The notes beneath the pieces are model-generated. The model was given only the letters and a program-made list of their open reading frames with translations. It ran no database searches and was not told the origin of the DNA. 64,000 nucleotides of DNA from Reticulitermes speratus (taxonomy: Eukaryota; Arthropoda; Insecta; Blattodea; Rhinotermitidae). The stretch's first letter is position 1; every line of letters starts with the position of its first letter. The position numbers were made by a program, and so were the translations under genes. This document shows, piece after piece, positions 43,566-55,584 of the stretch. The DNA is taken from contig JAJKFL010000005.1 in the NCBI GenBank assembly GCA_021186555.1, positions 43,395,635 through 43,459,634 of the forward strand. The letters are read 5' to 3'.

Positions 43566-44826
43566 AATGTAATACGGGTTAATGTTAGTATACAAATTAT
43601 TTTAATATTTGTTTACATCTTTCTACACGGCGTCATATCCCAGGAGACGGAAATTCTTAAATTTTGATGCGTTACCTTCCCAAACATTTGAACTTTGCCA
43701 TATTTTCAAGAGGTTTATGCCTTTTAACTAACTTCACATTATTATTTCGTCCCGCACTGCGATGAATAGCCTAGAAGTGAACATACGTCTAAGCGTACTT
43801 AATTTTCGCCGCATTTATTTGCAGGTCCACCTCCTTCCTAGCACCCAACATAATTTCCGTGTTATATTTTATGGTCGACACAACATACCTACGCTGATAC
43901 GTTCGAATTTTCACCAAATCAACAAAATATGTACAGACCAGAAAGTTCAGCATCTCCGAATTTACCCAAAGCTTTCTAACATACACTAAAACGAAGTTCA
44001 AAAGCACTGGCGATAAAGCACGCCCTCGATTCATACAACAAACGTTCATCTGTATGGATTTGAGCACAGTTTTCTTTTAAACATATTTCATAAAGTCTGA
44101 TCAGTTTCGTGGAAGTAACTTAGTTCAATGAGGATGTTGACCTAGTAAGAACAAGATAGAATTTCAAGCATCCACAGCAAACAGCTGAAGTTTGCTCAGT
44201 CGCTTTGTATTGTTGGTGACGAGGAATTTGATGGATACAAAGATGGATTATCGTGACATATCGATACACTTTTCACAACAATCCCTCTGTGAAGGTGTAA
44301 ATGATATTCGAAATGTTGAACAATAGAGACAGACAGACAGGCTCCTCATTTCCCTACGCAATAGGCTGTTAAAAATAAGGCTAACATTGCTATGGACTTA
44401 CTGTCAATGCCAGGAAGAAACACGCATTGCCTCTGCGCTGCTGCCCATATTTGGTATTGTGAATTTCTTACATTACGCCCACTTGCGTCCGGGTTTGAGT
44501 CCCGCAATGAAACAATATCTGACCGACTCTGCAGCTTGAGGGAATGTGCCGAACCAGTTACAATATTCGACATTGTCCATTGTCTACAGTGTTGAAACTA
44601 GGGCAATTGACGGGGTGTAGCTGATTGAATAGATTCCTTAAGGCCAGAAGCGTAAATTTCGATACTGGGATGTGTTACGATATTGCTCAATCATTGGCTG
44701 TGGTGTGGTCTGTACAAGGCTAGAATACTGCAGTAAAACAAGGTGAGATAAATAACGATACAGTGACAAAAAAGAAAAGAGAAGAATAAAGAAAGAAATA
44801 AAAGGCGAAAGAATGGACGATGAAAC
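43566..44826. other. Unassigned sequence
   Basis: No gene recognised. GGGTTTGAGTCCCGC near 44491 is B-box-like and may be a SINE relic. Short CAGACAGACAG near 44330. Confidence 0.42.
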
Positions 44827-45172
44827 AAGTTAGGGTAGACTTTATTCTAATTTCACCGTGCATTTTTGAATATAAATACTGTTTTACACCAACTAAATGC
44901 ACTATTTATATAAGAATAATAAAATATTCTATAAAATATCTAAAACCCCTACACGGGTTTCAGCTTATCGATAAGCCATCCTCAGGGGGTGTCATAACAG
45001 AAACCTATATGTGTACGTATTTTATAAACAAGCAGTTATGACACCCCCTGAGGATGGCTTATCGATAAGCTGAAACCCGTGTAGGGGTTTTAGATATTTT
45101 ATAGAATGTTTTATTATTCTTATATAAATAGTGCATTTAGTTGGTGTAAAACAGTATTTAAGTTAGGGTAGA
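44827..45172. mobile_element. Foldback element, youngest copy, 13-bp duplications
   Basis: AAGTTAGGGTAGA repeats exactly at 44827-44839 and 45160-45172. Inside: a 34-base tail (44840-44873), left arm 44874-44998, 36-base loop, right arm 45035-45159. By my alignment the 125-base arms differ at one position. Each arm holds the motif: minus strand CTGAGGA (44985-44979) to GAAAC (44961-44957), and plus strand CTGAGGA (45048-45054), T, GGCTTATCGATAAGCT hairpin, GAAAC (45072-45076). The tail word TTCACCGTGCAT is shared with the element at 57879. Confidence 0.93.
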
Positions 45173-45292
45173 GTGTAACACTTCTAGGGCGTTTCCTCTG
45201 CTGTTGTCCCTAGACTTTAGAGGCGTAAAAAATTCAAGACGCCTAGGCTTACTGAAGAGTACTTTACATGTGTCTGTCCACGTTTTACACAG

Positions 45293-45467
45293 TATATAGC
45301 ATAAGATATGAGATTCAAGTCTTACGGCTTGTTACACTGTGTCGCTGGGTTAAGTAATTCCCGGGTTTCTTCATCTTGAAGACGAAGGCACTGCGATCTT
45401 TCGAAACATCGGGAACTACCGAGCTAGCGACACACCGTCACATCCCATAAGACGTGAATATATAGCA
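45293..45467 (+). mobile_element. Probable foldback relative
   Basis: TATATAGCA at 45293-45301 and 45459-45467 brackets inverted arms (TTCAAGTCTTACGG...CTGTGTCGCT and AGCGACACACCG...CATAAGACGTGAA). Between them, plus strand: CTTGAAGA, CGAAG, then CTTTC, GAAACATC at 45403-45410. The core and the ACGT palindrome are mutated. Tail only about 11 bases, so the assignment is weaker than for the others. Confidence 0.6.
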
Positions 45468-45472
45468 ACACC

Positions 45473-46450
45473 GCTGCGAGAGCCACAAACCCCGCAACAC
45501 GCCTGTAGGTTTTGTCCGTAACTTAGCAACAGATTTACAGACCATCATATTCGGTATTACGTCAACGCTGAAATATCGTAAACGGGGAGATTACAATCGA
45601 TCATGCTCGATTGTCACTTATCGACTGTTCTTTGTTTCTTCGAGCTCAGCTCGTACCTCACACAAAACACTGTCTCCATTATAAAGAGCAATAGTGTGTG
45701 GGTTTTCATGTAAAGTGTCTGCTATTTTTGTCAGATTTTAACCAAACTCGCCAAGTAACGACAAATTTTCGTAAAAATCCCAAGTATCAAGCTTCACGAC
45801 AATCCAACCTGTGGGAGAGTCGCTGTTGCTTGCGGACAGACGGACATGACGAAGCTACTAGTCGCTTTTCTTTGAGAACGCACCTTAAAATAATACTGTA
45901 AACAAAGGAGTAGGAAACTAATAAAGAAAAAAAACAAGAGGCGATGGGTCTGCTGAATGCTATTCTGTAAGTTTGAAATTTTGAGCTTTACTTTCATTGT
46001 GATACTCGTATTTAGCACGTTAAGCTAGATATGGGCGCTGCAACGCATGTAGGTCTTCGTCTAAAGTGTCTGCCGTTTTTGTCTTCGTGTAACAAAGACT
46101 GGAACATGTCGACAAAATGTAGTAAAACTCAAATTTCGCGTTCCTCGAGTTTTTTTTTCGTCCGTACAAACGGACGGACTATGGGTTTTAATAGCCTCTC
46201 CGCAATCACAAGTCAGAAACGTGAACACCTAAGTCAATCTTTATTCACCCAATCCCACAATTTATTTATGCAGCACTTTCTATTTCCGTTTTCGTTTTTC
46301 ATTTCATTATTAATTTCGTATCCATACAGCTCCTCTGTTAATGATGTCATTATTCCTTTCTTCACTCCTTCTTTGTTTTCATCCCTCATTTATTTCTTTT
46401 ATTTCCGGGCAGAAACAACGAATAAATAAATAAACAAATAAATACATAGA
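45473..46450. other. Unassigned, with possible family G traces
   Basis: 45700-45890 (TGTCAGATTTTAACCAAACT, GGACATGACGAAGCTACTAG) and 46040-46190 (AAAGTGTCTGCCGTTTTTGT, CGTCCGTACAAACGGACGG) resemble family G in words and order but are more diverged. A pyrimidine-rich stretch lies at 46260-46410. No gene. Confidence 0.45.
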
Positions 46451-47605
46451 GGTAAAGAGTAAAGACAGAAGGAATGAAGAAACGGAAAGAGATAATTCTT
46501 CATTGTGGTACATCTTCCCCAGCTTAAAAACGCACACAAAGCTAAAATTTAAATCGGGCCATGTCTGGCATGTTATTCTGCGGTATACCAGTTTTTGAAA
46601 TATAAATTATCAGATCTGTGTTGTCCTCATCAATCATGTTACAACGATTCTAGTCGCCGACATCCTCTGTTATCGCTGTCTGAGATCCACTTCAAGAATG
46701 TATGGATCCCACAGCAAAGGACAGGACTCAGAAATACCTATTCAATTTATCTGTTAGCAAAACCTCGAATGTTCGTGCTAGCTCCACATTTTCACACCAA
46801 ACTTGTCAGAATATTTTCGATTTAGAAGTTTTGTTACGATATTAATCGCCAAACTCACCTAGTTTAAGAGGTCAAGCCTTAATGTTTTTACAGCAAAACA
46901 GAAAACATCTCGCGTCGTCACAATGTTTTTCTTTCCTTTTTAAACAGAAACGCCAAATGACAAAAGCTGCATTATTTAAGTGATCTATTACAATAGTTTA
47001 TTACTAGTTGGACATATTTATATTTCATTCCTCTGCCTACTGGGTACACCTCAAGAACATTACACGACTGTCTCTCTAGATTTAATATCTGGGAAGTTGT
47101 GGTGCCCCATGGCAAGCACATGGAATTGAGTTTTATGCATGCTGGCGATTTATTAGGCAAGGGACACAAAGGAGGCTTATCCTCCGATCCACAAACAATT
47201 TATTCTTTCTAAATTCGTGCTCAAACTTACGTACGCCGGATACTAAGTCCTGGCTAAATGTTTCAACGGTACGGTATGCGGAAATTCACTGTGTGTGATT
47301 CAGCACATACCGTGACAAAACGTGTCTGTAGAAGAGTTAGGCTAGAAGTGCAAGATAGACCTGCAGTCGTAACGTGTGGAAATAAAACACACAGTCCGCG
47401 ATTTCAGCTACAGAAAACATGCCACTTCGAACATTCAGGTGTAGATGGGTAAGTATGACATATTAACGAGAAGATCCGAGCAGAGGTCATAAAGCCTATT
47501 TCCCTATCCACTCCATAGATGACTAGTTTTCACAGACCGTATCTATTATTATTATTATTATTATTCTTTTTAATAATGACAAACTACGTAAAGATTCTGT
47601 ATACG
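46451..47605. other. Unassigned; (ATT)n at 47547-47567
   Basis: No gene recognised; one ATTATTATTATTATTATTAT microsatellite. Confidence 0.42.
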
Positions 47606-47609
47606 TTAA

Positions 47610-48065
47610 CGTTGTAGAAAATCACCTCACTGCTTCGCGTCGTCGCCATGTTTTAAATTTTTAACTGACAAATATTACTTAACATACAGTATACTGTATA
47701 GATGTTTTGTGGTAAATCTCCATACCAGATTTCAAATGTTTAACTTCAGTCGTTCATTGGTTACCGCCATCAAACCGAAAGCTACATTTTCGCACGGCCG
47801 CCATGTCGTTTATCTTTGCATTCTACAGTATAAAAACATTAAAGAAAGTGACGATGTCTTTCCATGAGTCATGTCCATACTTCACGTAAGGATGCTGAAG
47901 CTGCGCTCTTGTCCCTGAGGCCTCACAAGTTCGCACATTTGCCATGTTGTTAGTGCTGATTACAGGACATAAAAACTACGTCACTGAGGTGTCCTCCAAG
48001 GCATAACTTTTATAAGAAATTTAGTAAAAATTGGTCGAACGGCTCGAAAGTCGCGGTGGGGGGGG
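47610..48065 (+). repeat. Repeat family I copy
   Basis: Shares in order with 55470-56430: GCGTCGTCGCCATGTTTTAA / GCGTCGTTGCCATATTTGTA, GTTCATTGGTTACCGCCATC / GTTCATTACCTACCGCCACC, GGCCGCCATGTCGTTTATCT / GGCCGCGATATGTTATTTAT, and TTGCCATGTTGTTAGTGCTG / TGGCCATGTTGTTACTACCG. Long dispersed repeat of unknown class; no coding frame seen. A G run follows at 48057-48068. Confidence 0.7.
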
Positions 48066-48419
48066 GGGAGTCAGCTGCAGAAGACATATACGTTAAGTAC
48101 GTTAAAAATGAGCCATGGAGATAAACAATGTGATATTTTGGACTAGACTGAACTGACCCAATACTGTATTCATTGGTAGGATTTTATGAATACGATGATG
48201 AAATTTCTGGCTCTAAAAGGCAGAAAATATCTTCACCAGCACAACGACTACTACCCTCTCAAGGTGCAGGTCTACCATGCAGCGAATTTGTAGGCACAGT
48301 AGCGTATATCGATATACACAATAAACACCGACATCAAGACTTTACCACATCGAATCTCATTAATTGCTGAAGTTTAATTCTCAAAGACGACTCTGTGACC
48401 AGGTGTCAATTACCAGTGA
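48066..48419. other. Unassigned sequence
   Basis: No feature recognised. Confidence 0.4.
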
Positions 48420-48510
48420 CTTTGACTGCTTCACCCCAAAGATGAAGGCACTACAATTTTCCGAAACGTCGGCAACTATTTACGAGTCGACATGGCGCAA
48501 AATCCCAAAG
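48420..48510 (+). other. Hammerhead-like motif, decayed core
   Basis: AAAGATGAAGGCACTACAATTTTCC then GAAACGTC at 48463-48470. GAAA, palindrome ACGT and C are intact; the CTGANGA half has lost its CTG. The downstream GGCAACTATTTACGAGTCGA parallels other family members. Confidence 0.5.
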
Positions 48511-48812
48511 GACTTGAAAATTTAAATTGAATACCAATTTGTAATCTTGTACTTTCGTAGCCTTATTATGCGGAGACTCCATGACAATTGTCTTTACAAG
48601 ATGGCGTCTGTGGTGTAATAATTACATCAGCACATCCGACGCCGCGACGCGTGACAACGGTTCGTTGCCTTGACATGCCATCACATGGGACGCTGCATCG
48701 CAAATGAAATTTGAGAATTGATTGAAAGGGGAGGGGGACATATTACGTAACAGCAGAATCCTGTGATTGGATCTGCGTGAAGGCTTCGAGAGAAAAATAT
48801 AATAATGATACA

Positions 48813-48845
<33 letters not shown>

Positions 48846-48904
48846 TCAACCAATTCTTTCTTAAGAAGCAGTCAATCACTAAAGTAAAGTTACTCGACCA
48901 GTTC
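48511..48904. other. Unassigned; (AAT)n at 48812-48843
   Basis: No gene recognised. AATAATAATAATAATAATAA microsatellite gives poly-Leu frames on the minus strand. Confidence 0.5.
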
Positions 48905-49030
48905 TTCACCTTTTAGAGAACCCGAAGCTATCGATAATTACCCTTTCTCCAGAACCAGCCATTAGACCCTGTCCTGAGCCAGATGAATCCACTCTACATC
49001 CCCCAACCATGTTCTGTAAGATCCAGTGTC
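48905..49030 (-). pseudogene. LINE tail scrap
   Basis: AGAGAACCCGAAGCTATCGA, then CCTGTCCTGAGCCAGATGAA, TCCACTCTACATCCCCCAAC and AAGATCCAG match the LINE C-terminus in minus orientation, truncated right where a SINE C begins. Confidence 0.68.
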
Positions 49031-49041
49031 TATGTTGGGGT

Positions 49042-49315
49042 GCCGGGACAGCTCAATCAATATGGCAAACATACAGCGGGCTGGGAACCGTGCAATCGTA
49101 GTTCCATTCCCGGCAGGGACAAGAAATTTTTCTTTTCTCAGAAATTGTCACACCGGATCGGGCGCCTACCCACCCTCCTGTACAATGGACATCAGAGGCT
49201 GTGGCGTGAGGCTGAGCATTTACCTCCGTCTAGTGCCCAAGCTGAGAAGAGTGTGGCTATATACCTCCACTCCACCATATACTTTCATGGCACGCACAGG
49301 GACAAATATTTACCA
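49042..49315 (+). mobile_element. SINE family C copy
   Basis: Head GCCGGGACAGCTCAATCAAT, B box decayed (AGTTCCATTCCCGGC), body with GGGCGCCTACCCACCCTCCT, GTGCCCAAGCTGAGAAGAGT and CATGGCACGCACAGGGACAA. Confidence 0.82.
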
Positions 49316-49442
49316 TTTGAGTATGAACCCACTGTTTCCTTCTTGGTTTGTAAGTGGTCGATTTCGAAGAAGTTTCACAAACACATTTATATGTGTATTG
49401 CTTCCTACGCTCGAGCCTACGATCTTAACAGTACCAACTATG

Positions 49443-49798
49443 GCATACACCAGGGGTGGCCAAACCGCAGCTCGCGAGCCACATGCGGCTCTTAGACATA
49501 TAATGTGCGGCTCGCGGAAATATGTTGGCTGAGCTCCTTTTTGCATTAAAATTCATATAATAAAAAATGTTCAAGCTTTATAAGTATTTACCGGGTATAA
49601 ACTGAGAGTCCACTGGATTAAAACGTAAGTTTAATGTTCATGGTGAGTAAATATATTTAAGAATTTTTGTAACAAAATGTGCATGTAACAATAAAAACGC
49701 GTGTGTAATATTTGTTCGTGTCTTGCGGCTCTCAAACATCTGAAGTTTATCGTATGTGGCTCTTACGTTAAGCAAGTTTGGCCACCCCTGGCATACAC
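49443..49798. mobile_element. hAT-type MITE with 8-bp duplications
   Basis: CAGGGGTGGCCAAAC (49451-49465) and GTTTGGCCACCCCTG (49776-49790) are perfect inverted termini, and GCATACAC flanks exactly at 49443-49450 and 49791-49798. 340 bp, no coding capacity. Subterminal words GCGGCTC/GTGGCTC repeat inside each end (GCGAGCCACATGCGGCTCTT, GTATGTGGCTCTTACGTT). Eight-base duplication and CAGGGGTGG ends identify the hAT superfamily. Confidence 0.95.
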
Positions 49799-49959
49799 AG
49801 CAAATCATGACGTTGCACGTAACAGAATGTCCACCACCCTAGCTTACTTCGCATACCTAAGTTCAAATATTTTCCCAAGCAGTTCGTTTCAAAATGTGAC
49901 TTATGGTCTTGTATCTAAGTAAAAGCCGACGTTCGGTGCTAAAAACAGCACTTGCAAGT

Positions 49960-50304
49960 AATGGATCTATATTAAGAAGGTAAAGGTAAAGCTTTCCCAT
50001 TACAGGCCTCGACAGGCCCTGAGGGTTCCTGACGGTTGAGGCTCCCAGATTTCAAGACAATCGGCACACGAAGGTGGTAAGATTGTCAGCCCTAAGCACC
50101 GGTCGTTTTAACCCCCCAAGGAAATATTCCTGGTACTCATTTCTGTCAGAGGCTGAGTTGATCCCAGGGCCATAGTGCGGCCGGAAGGATTATGTCAATG
50201 AAAGAATCCAATGACACCATCGGGAATCGAACCCGCGACCTTCCGGCTTGTACCGCAGTGCTTCGATCAACTGCGCCACCGCGTGCCCCAATGGATCTAT
50301 ATTA
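49960..50304 (-). mobile_element. SINE family D with 15-bp duplications
   Basis: AATGGATCTATATTA repeats exactly at 49960-49974 and 50290-50304 around a 315-bp element. Minus strand from 50289: GGGGCACGCGGTGGCGCAGT, GATCGAAGCACTGCGGTAC, B box GCGGGTTCGATTCCCGATG (50223-50241), a body with GGCCCTGGGATCAACTCAGC, and a 3' end GGGAAAGCTTTACC. The only copy of this family in the window. Perfect duplications suggest a young insertion. Confidence 0.95.
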
Positions 50305-50833
50305 CGAGTTTAAAATTATTTAAGCTAAACATTGTGCCAAATTAGATTTAATACACAATTTATTTGACCTTACATCCTAAGTTTAATGTAAGGACGTAGC
50401 ATCTGTGACAAACCTGTGCGACAATTTGTTATGTTCAAAGCGGACATGTTTGGAACGCGTTTACTGTTTAGCGACGTTCAATATTCGTAAGATTCTTTGT
50501 TGCTAGGTGGGCAGACACTTGGTAACAACAAGTGAAGAAACCTGAAGACCAAGCGAAGAGGAAGTGACATCAGCATATAACATCCTGCGATGTCTGAAGA
50601 AGAAGAGTGATATAAATACCGGTAAGCTAATGGTAAGAAGCACGATTATCACGTAACAGCTATGGCTCCAGGGCGGCACGTTTCGATTACGGTACTCGAT
50701 AAGGACTACAGAGGGTCGAAAGTGTGCAGACTTCTTTGTTCTTAAAAAGTGGCCATTATATAAGTTATTCACATATACTTGCATGTAATCACAGTAAAGA
50801 GATTCGGCAGGCGTAGGAAACTTTACCACAGCG
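50305..50833. other. Unassigned sequence
   Basis: No gene recognised. Confidence 0.42.
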
Positions 50834-51120
50834 GTAAAGATAAAGTTGTCACTACACGCCACAAAGGCATATGGTGGAGCAGATGTATAACTCCCCTCAT
50901 TCTTAACCTCGGCACTAGGTGCAGGTGGTCAGTTTCACGTCGGCTGCTTCAGCCTGAGGGAAGAGCCGCCGGTATCCGCTCACTAGAAGACTTGGCGGGC
51001 CACAGAGCCGGCCTGTTCGCTGTGGAATACAGAAAATCTCTTTACCCTTTCGGAAATCGGAACTCGGTTCCTCGGCCGTCCATCCCTTAGCCTCAGTCAC
51101 CGTACTGACTCGGCTATGAC
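50834..51120 (-). mobile_element. SINE family C copy, degraded head
   Basis: Minus strand: GTCATAGCCGAGTCAGTACG, B box damaged (GAGGAACCGAGTTCCGA), GGCTCTGTGGCCCGCCAAGT, then TTAAGAATGAGGGGAGTTAT and GCCTTTGTGGCGTGTAGTGA. Confidence 0.82.
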
Positions 51121-51575
51121 GACTCCGAACCCTTTGTAGAGACCCCTGGACTATACAGTGGTAGACGCCATACCTGTCGGTGCTTAGAAAAGTGCATGAG
51201 ATAAATGAGATAAAATTAACAATGAAGACAAGGCTTATAAATATCCTTCGTAACATTGAAGATCCGTATTTAAGAAGTCGTTCGCTAGAAATACTGAATA
51301 AACCCACGACAAATGTCAGTTAAGTCGGTCACCTGGCCGATCGTCGAACCACCACTTCCTGAAAAGAAGTCTAGAGCGTTATACAGTTGCAGCAGCCTAA
51401 TTGGCTTGAAATCGTAATTAGTAACTTAAAATTTACAAAGAACTGCGTGTATTAAATTGTTCCAAATGAAATCATATGGCCTAGCAATGAAGGAAACAAG
51501 TTCAGCGTTAAGAGTCGTTTGCTGTTTGCGATCCTCAGGCCAGTACTTAGACCAAGTCTTTATGTTTTGGCTACG
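51121..51575. other. Unassigned sequence
   Basis: No feature recognised. Confidence 0.4.
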
Positions 51576-51579
51576 AAAT

Positions 51580-51870
51580 CCTGGGGATATCGTAGTCGAT
51601 ATGGTGACTAGGCTACGGGCTGGACAACCCAGAGTTCAAATACCGGTAGGATAAGAGATATTCTCTTCTCAAAAACGTCCATATTGGTTCTGGGGCCCCC
51701 ACAGACTCCTATTCACTGGATACTGGGGATTTTCCGAAGAAGCGGGCGGGGGACCGCGTCCGGGGTGTGAAGTTGACCACTCACCTCCATATAGTGCCGA
51801 AGTTATGCCTATTCTGTCCCTAGATGCCTTCACGGCGTCGACAGGTACACCTTTACCTTCAAATTTTCCT
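51580..51870 (+). mobile_element. SINE family C copy
   Basis: Head CGTAGTCGATATGGTGACTA, B box mutated (AGAGTTCAAATACCGG), body TTCTGGGGCCCCCACAGACT, CACCTCCATATAGTGCCGAA and TTCACGGCGTCGACAGGTAC. Confidence 0.82.
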
Positions 51871-51904
51871 ACTAAGCACTGTCGCTGCTCCGACGCGCGT
51901 GTGG

Positions 51905-52075
51905 TAGGTCGGCTCAGTGGTGTAAGTCAATACGATGAACGACCCAACAGAAAGTGGCATCCGACAGTTGTCAGATAAAATAATGACCCTAACAACCGGC
52001 TGTTAAGCTGACTTCCGGCAAATATTTAGACCCTGCCATTCTGTTTTCGTACTCGTCAACACCTGTAGACCAGTC
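51905..52075 (+). repeat. Repeat family F, longest copy
   Basis: Starts with tRNA-like AGGTCGGCTCAGTGGTGTAA, then CAGAAAGTGGCATCCGACAG, TTGTCAGATAAAATAATGAC and GGCTGTTAAGCTGACTTCCG. No B box recognised, so its status as a SINE is uncertain. Confidence 0.6.
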
Positions 52076-52597
52076 CACACTATTTTAATGCTGGCATTCA
52101 ATAGAACATTCACAAAACTTAATATTTTTTATCCTCCTATTCATAATGACGGGCTGCAAGCGAAGTTAAACAGTTTCCAGTGTTCTAAGCTAGGTACTTG
52201 TGTCTGTACTGCGTAACGACATTTGAATCGCTACATACATTGAAATCAATCTGAATGGAATCCACTCTCTATCTGGGCTTCCGAGAACATAAACAAGTAC
52301 ACGTGATAAGCTCACACCTAGCCGTCCAAACAAATATCCGATCTGCAGCCATACTTGATTCATCTCAGTACAAAGAGCACGTCTGACCAGCAAAACAACA
52401 GCTCATATTCACTGTGGACACAGGTGGGAGACTTGCCACGATGTGGGGTCCTTCCTGCTGTAAAGTTTTGTCCTAGCTGAAAACGAACTGTTAACCTTCA
52501 CGGATTAAACAAGGGGAACGGCGGGCAAAGTCGTAGCCAAGCAGGCGAAACTAAGACACTAACAAAATGGGGCAAAATCTTTGTTGAGAAGTACCAG
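52076..52597. other. Unassigned sequence
   Basis: No feature recognised. Confidence 0.4.
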
Positions 52598-52855
52598 CAG
52601 TGGCGTAGCTAGGGTTTTTGACGCCCGAGGCGAGCAATCACAATGGCCGCCCCTGACAGAAATTACAGACTTTTAAAAAAAATCAAATTAATGGAATATC
52701 CTGTTATTTCTCTCAACAATTTAAAATTTGTAAACTTGTTGAGCGCAAAGAAATATATTTTGTCAATTATAATATTAATTTTTCCGCTCATTTTGCCGCC
52801 CCTTGGGCTCTGCTGCCCGGGGCAAATGCACCATTCGCCCTACCTCTAGCCAAGA
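52598..52855. mobile_element. hAT-like MITE, right end decayed
   Basis: Starts CAGTGGCGTAGCTAGGGTTT, a terminal sequence I associate with widespread hAT MITEs. It ends CGCCCTACCTCTAGCCAAG, an eroded inverse of the same. Inside is AT-rich with CCGCCCC near both ends. No clear 8-bp duplication. Confidence 0.65.
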
Positions 52856-52859
52856 AATT

Positions 52860-53375
52860 CACAGCTGTATTATATGCATGGAAGTCCATCACCGCTTTCA
52901 CACAAGAAAACTGGAAATACGGTATATAAAAAATGTTAAAGAGTACCTCGAAGTTCAGTATAAACACCCAGATGCTGCTTGGAAAATAATATTAAAAGGG
53001 ATACATTGTAGTTTATTTAAAAAAAAAACCCTGTAAAAGTACGATATGAGACAACAAGCGCGTTCGCTGAACTTAAAAGAGGTATGGATGAAGCGGTTGC
53101 AAACCATTTCAAGGCAGTGTCCAGGCATTCACATGGAGGCACAGAGAGGTAAGCCACAAATATCGAAATATTGTTCGATGTCTCCACACCGTCACTTTTC
53201 GATTGCAAGTTAGAAGTGTTACGCTTGAACAAACTTATTCGGAAACCTAATATTGAAAAACAAATGTATGTGACGATGTTAAGTGACTGAGGTGTGGTTT
53301 GTGACATTTATCCGTGTTCGTGTACAACAGGTTCTTGTGAGGCACAGATTCCTTAAATATATACCTACTCACACT
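52860..53375. other. Unassigned sequence
   Basis: No feature recognised; an A run at 53022-53030. Confidence 0.4.
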
Positions 53376-53379
53376 GACT

Positions 53380-53525
53380 TAGTTGCAATTCTTGTGGGAT
53401 ATTATGCCGTGTTGACTGACAAATAGTCACCGTTTTCTGAAGGAACGTAGTGCCTTCATTGTCAGGGACAAACAGTCCAGTCAGGGTCAAGCAGCCCTGG
53501 CGACGTCGATTACCAATGACCAGTT
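53380..53525 (-). other. Hammerhead-like motif, decayed
   Basis: On the minus strand: CTGACAATGAAGG (from 53465), a CCTTC partner, then AGAAAACGGTGAC. The core shows substitutions. Flanks (GACTATTTGTCAGTCAAC, ATAATATCCCAC) parallel the copy at 48420-48510 and others. Confidence 0.5.
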
Positions 53526-53529
53526 GCTA

Positions 53530-54515
<986 letters not shown>

Positions 54516-54519
54516 AGCT

Positions 54520-54990
54520 TGTAGTGCTGTTTTATATGGATGCGAAACTTGCGGTCTGTTAACATCGTAAACACGGTGCTGAGGAAGATATCTGGGCATA
54601 AGAGGGAGGAAATAAGATAAAAATAGTGAGGAGCTTCACGGTTTGCACTCCCAGCCAAATAATACTAGAGTGATCAAATCAAGAAGCACTAAAATGGTGG
54701 GGCAGGTGGCACGTGTAGGATGAGGTACATATAAGGCTTTTGGTGAGGAAACCTGGGGGAAAGACACTACTTAGTAGACAGAGGCGTTGATGGGAATATA
54801 ATATTAATGTGAATTTGCAAGAAATAGGATAGGGGGGCGTGGAGTGGATCGATCAGGCTCAGGATAGGGGCAAGTGGCGGGCTCTTATAAACACGGTAAT
54901 GAACCTTCGGGTTCCATAAAGTGCGGGGAAATTTCTTGACTAGCTGAGGAACTATTAGTTTCTCATCAAGGACTCTGATCCATGAGTTAA
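54520..54990 (+). pseudogene. LINE tail remnant with 3' end
   Basis: Runs from ATGGATGCGAAACTTGCGGT through VLRKISGHKREE-like, IKSRSTKMVGQVARV-like and RLLVRKPGG-like relics to GAATGAACCTTCGGGTTCCATAA-type 3' UTR and ATGAGTTAATT. Several frame breaks. A run of G at 54832-54837 marks the family hot spot. Confidence 0.82.
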
Positions 54991-55469
54991 TTGAAAGGAT
55001 TCACCTTGTGGGAAAGTTTCAGTTAACTAAGAGGTTCACATGTCAGTATTTCATTCCTCGTATTTACTCTGAAGTCCAGTGAAACAGAAACGTGTGCCTG
55101 ATGTCCAGGAATGTACATGCCTGGGATACCTGACGCGAACTGCCGGGTTGTGCTAGATTCGCCACAGTACACGCATGGAAGTTCAACGACCCAAGATCAA
55201 TCAGGAAACGACTCCACTGTTAAGACACTTCAGTGTACTTCTACACTTTTATCATGCCCCAAATATTAAGTTATCTTTATTTTTCTGGAGGACGTCCTGT
55301 TGCAAGTTAAGACAGTAATTTCAAACAATCATTTCCTTGCAGAACTCATAAAACGTACCGTTCCTATCGTACTTATTTTTACTTATATGTTATCTAGTCG
55401 TAGTATTTTTGTAATTTTATTTTATTTTTGTAAAAACTTATTAAACACAAATTCTACAGCATATAAAAT
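54991..55469. other. Unassigned sequence
   Basis: No feature recognised. Confidence 0.4.
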
Positions 55470-55584
55470 AATTTGACGGATATAGGCTAACCACAAAGTT
55501 ACGCGTCGTTGCCATATTTGTAATTGTATTTCTTAAATATGTAGGTGTCTTAATGGTCTGTGGGAATACTACGTACATGAACTA

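Noticed and set aside
48983-49532. Two overlapping frames of 168-170 codons
   Set aside because: They lie across a LINE scrap, a SINE C copy and the edge of a hAT MITE, so they are fortuitous reading through repeats.
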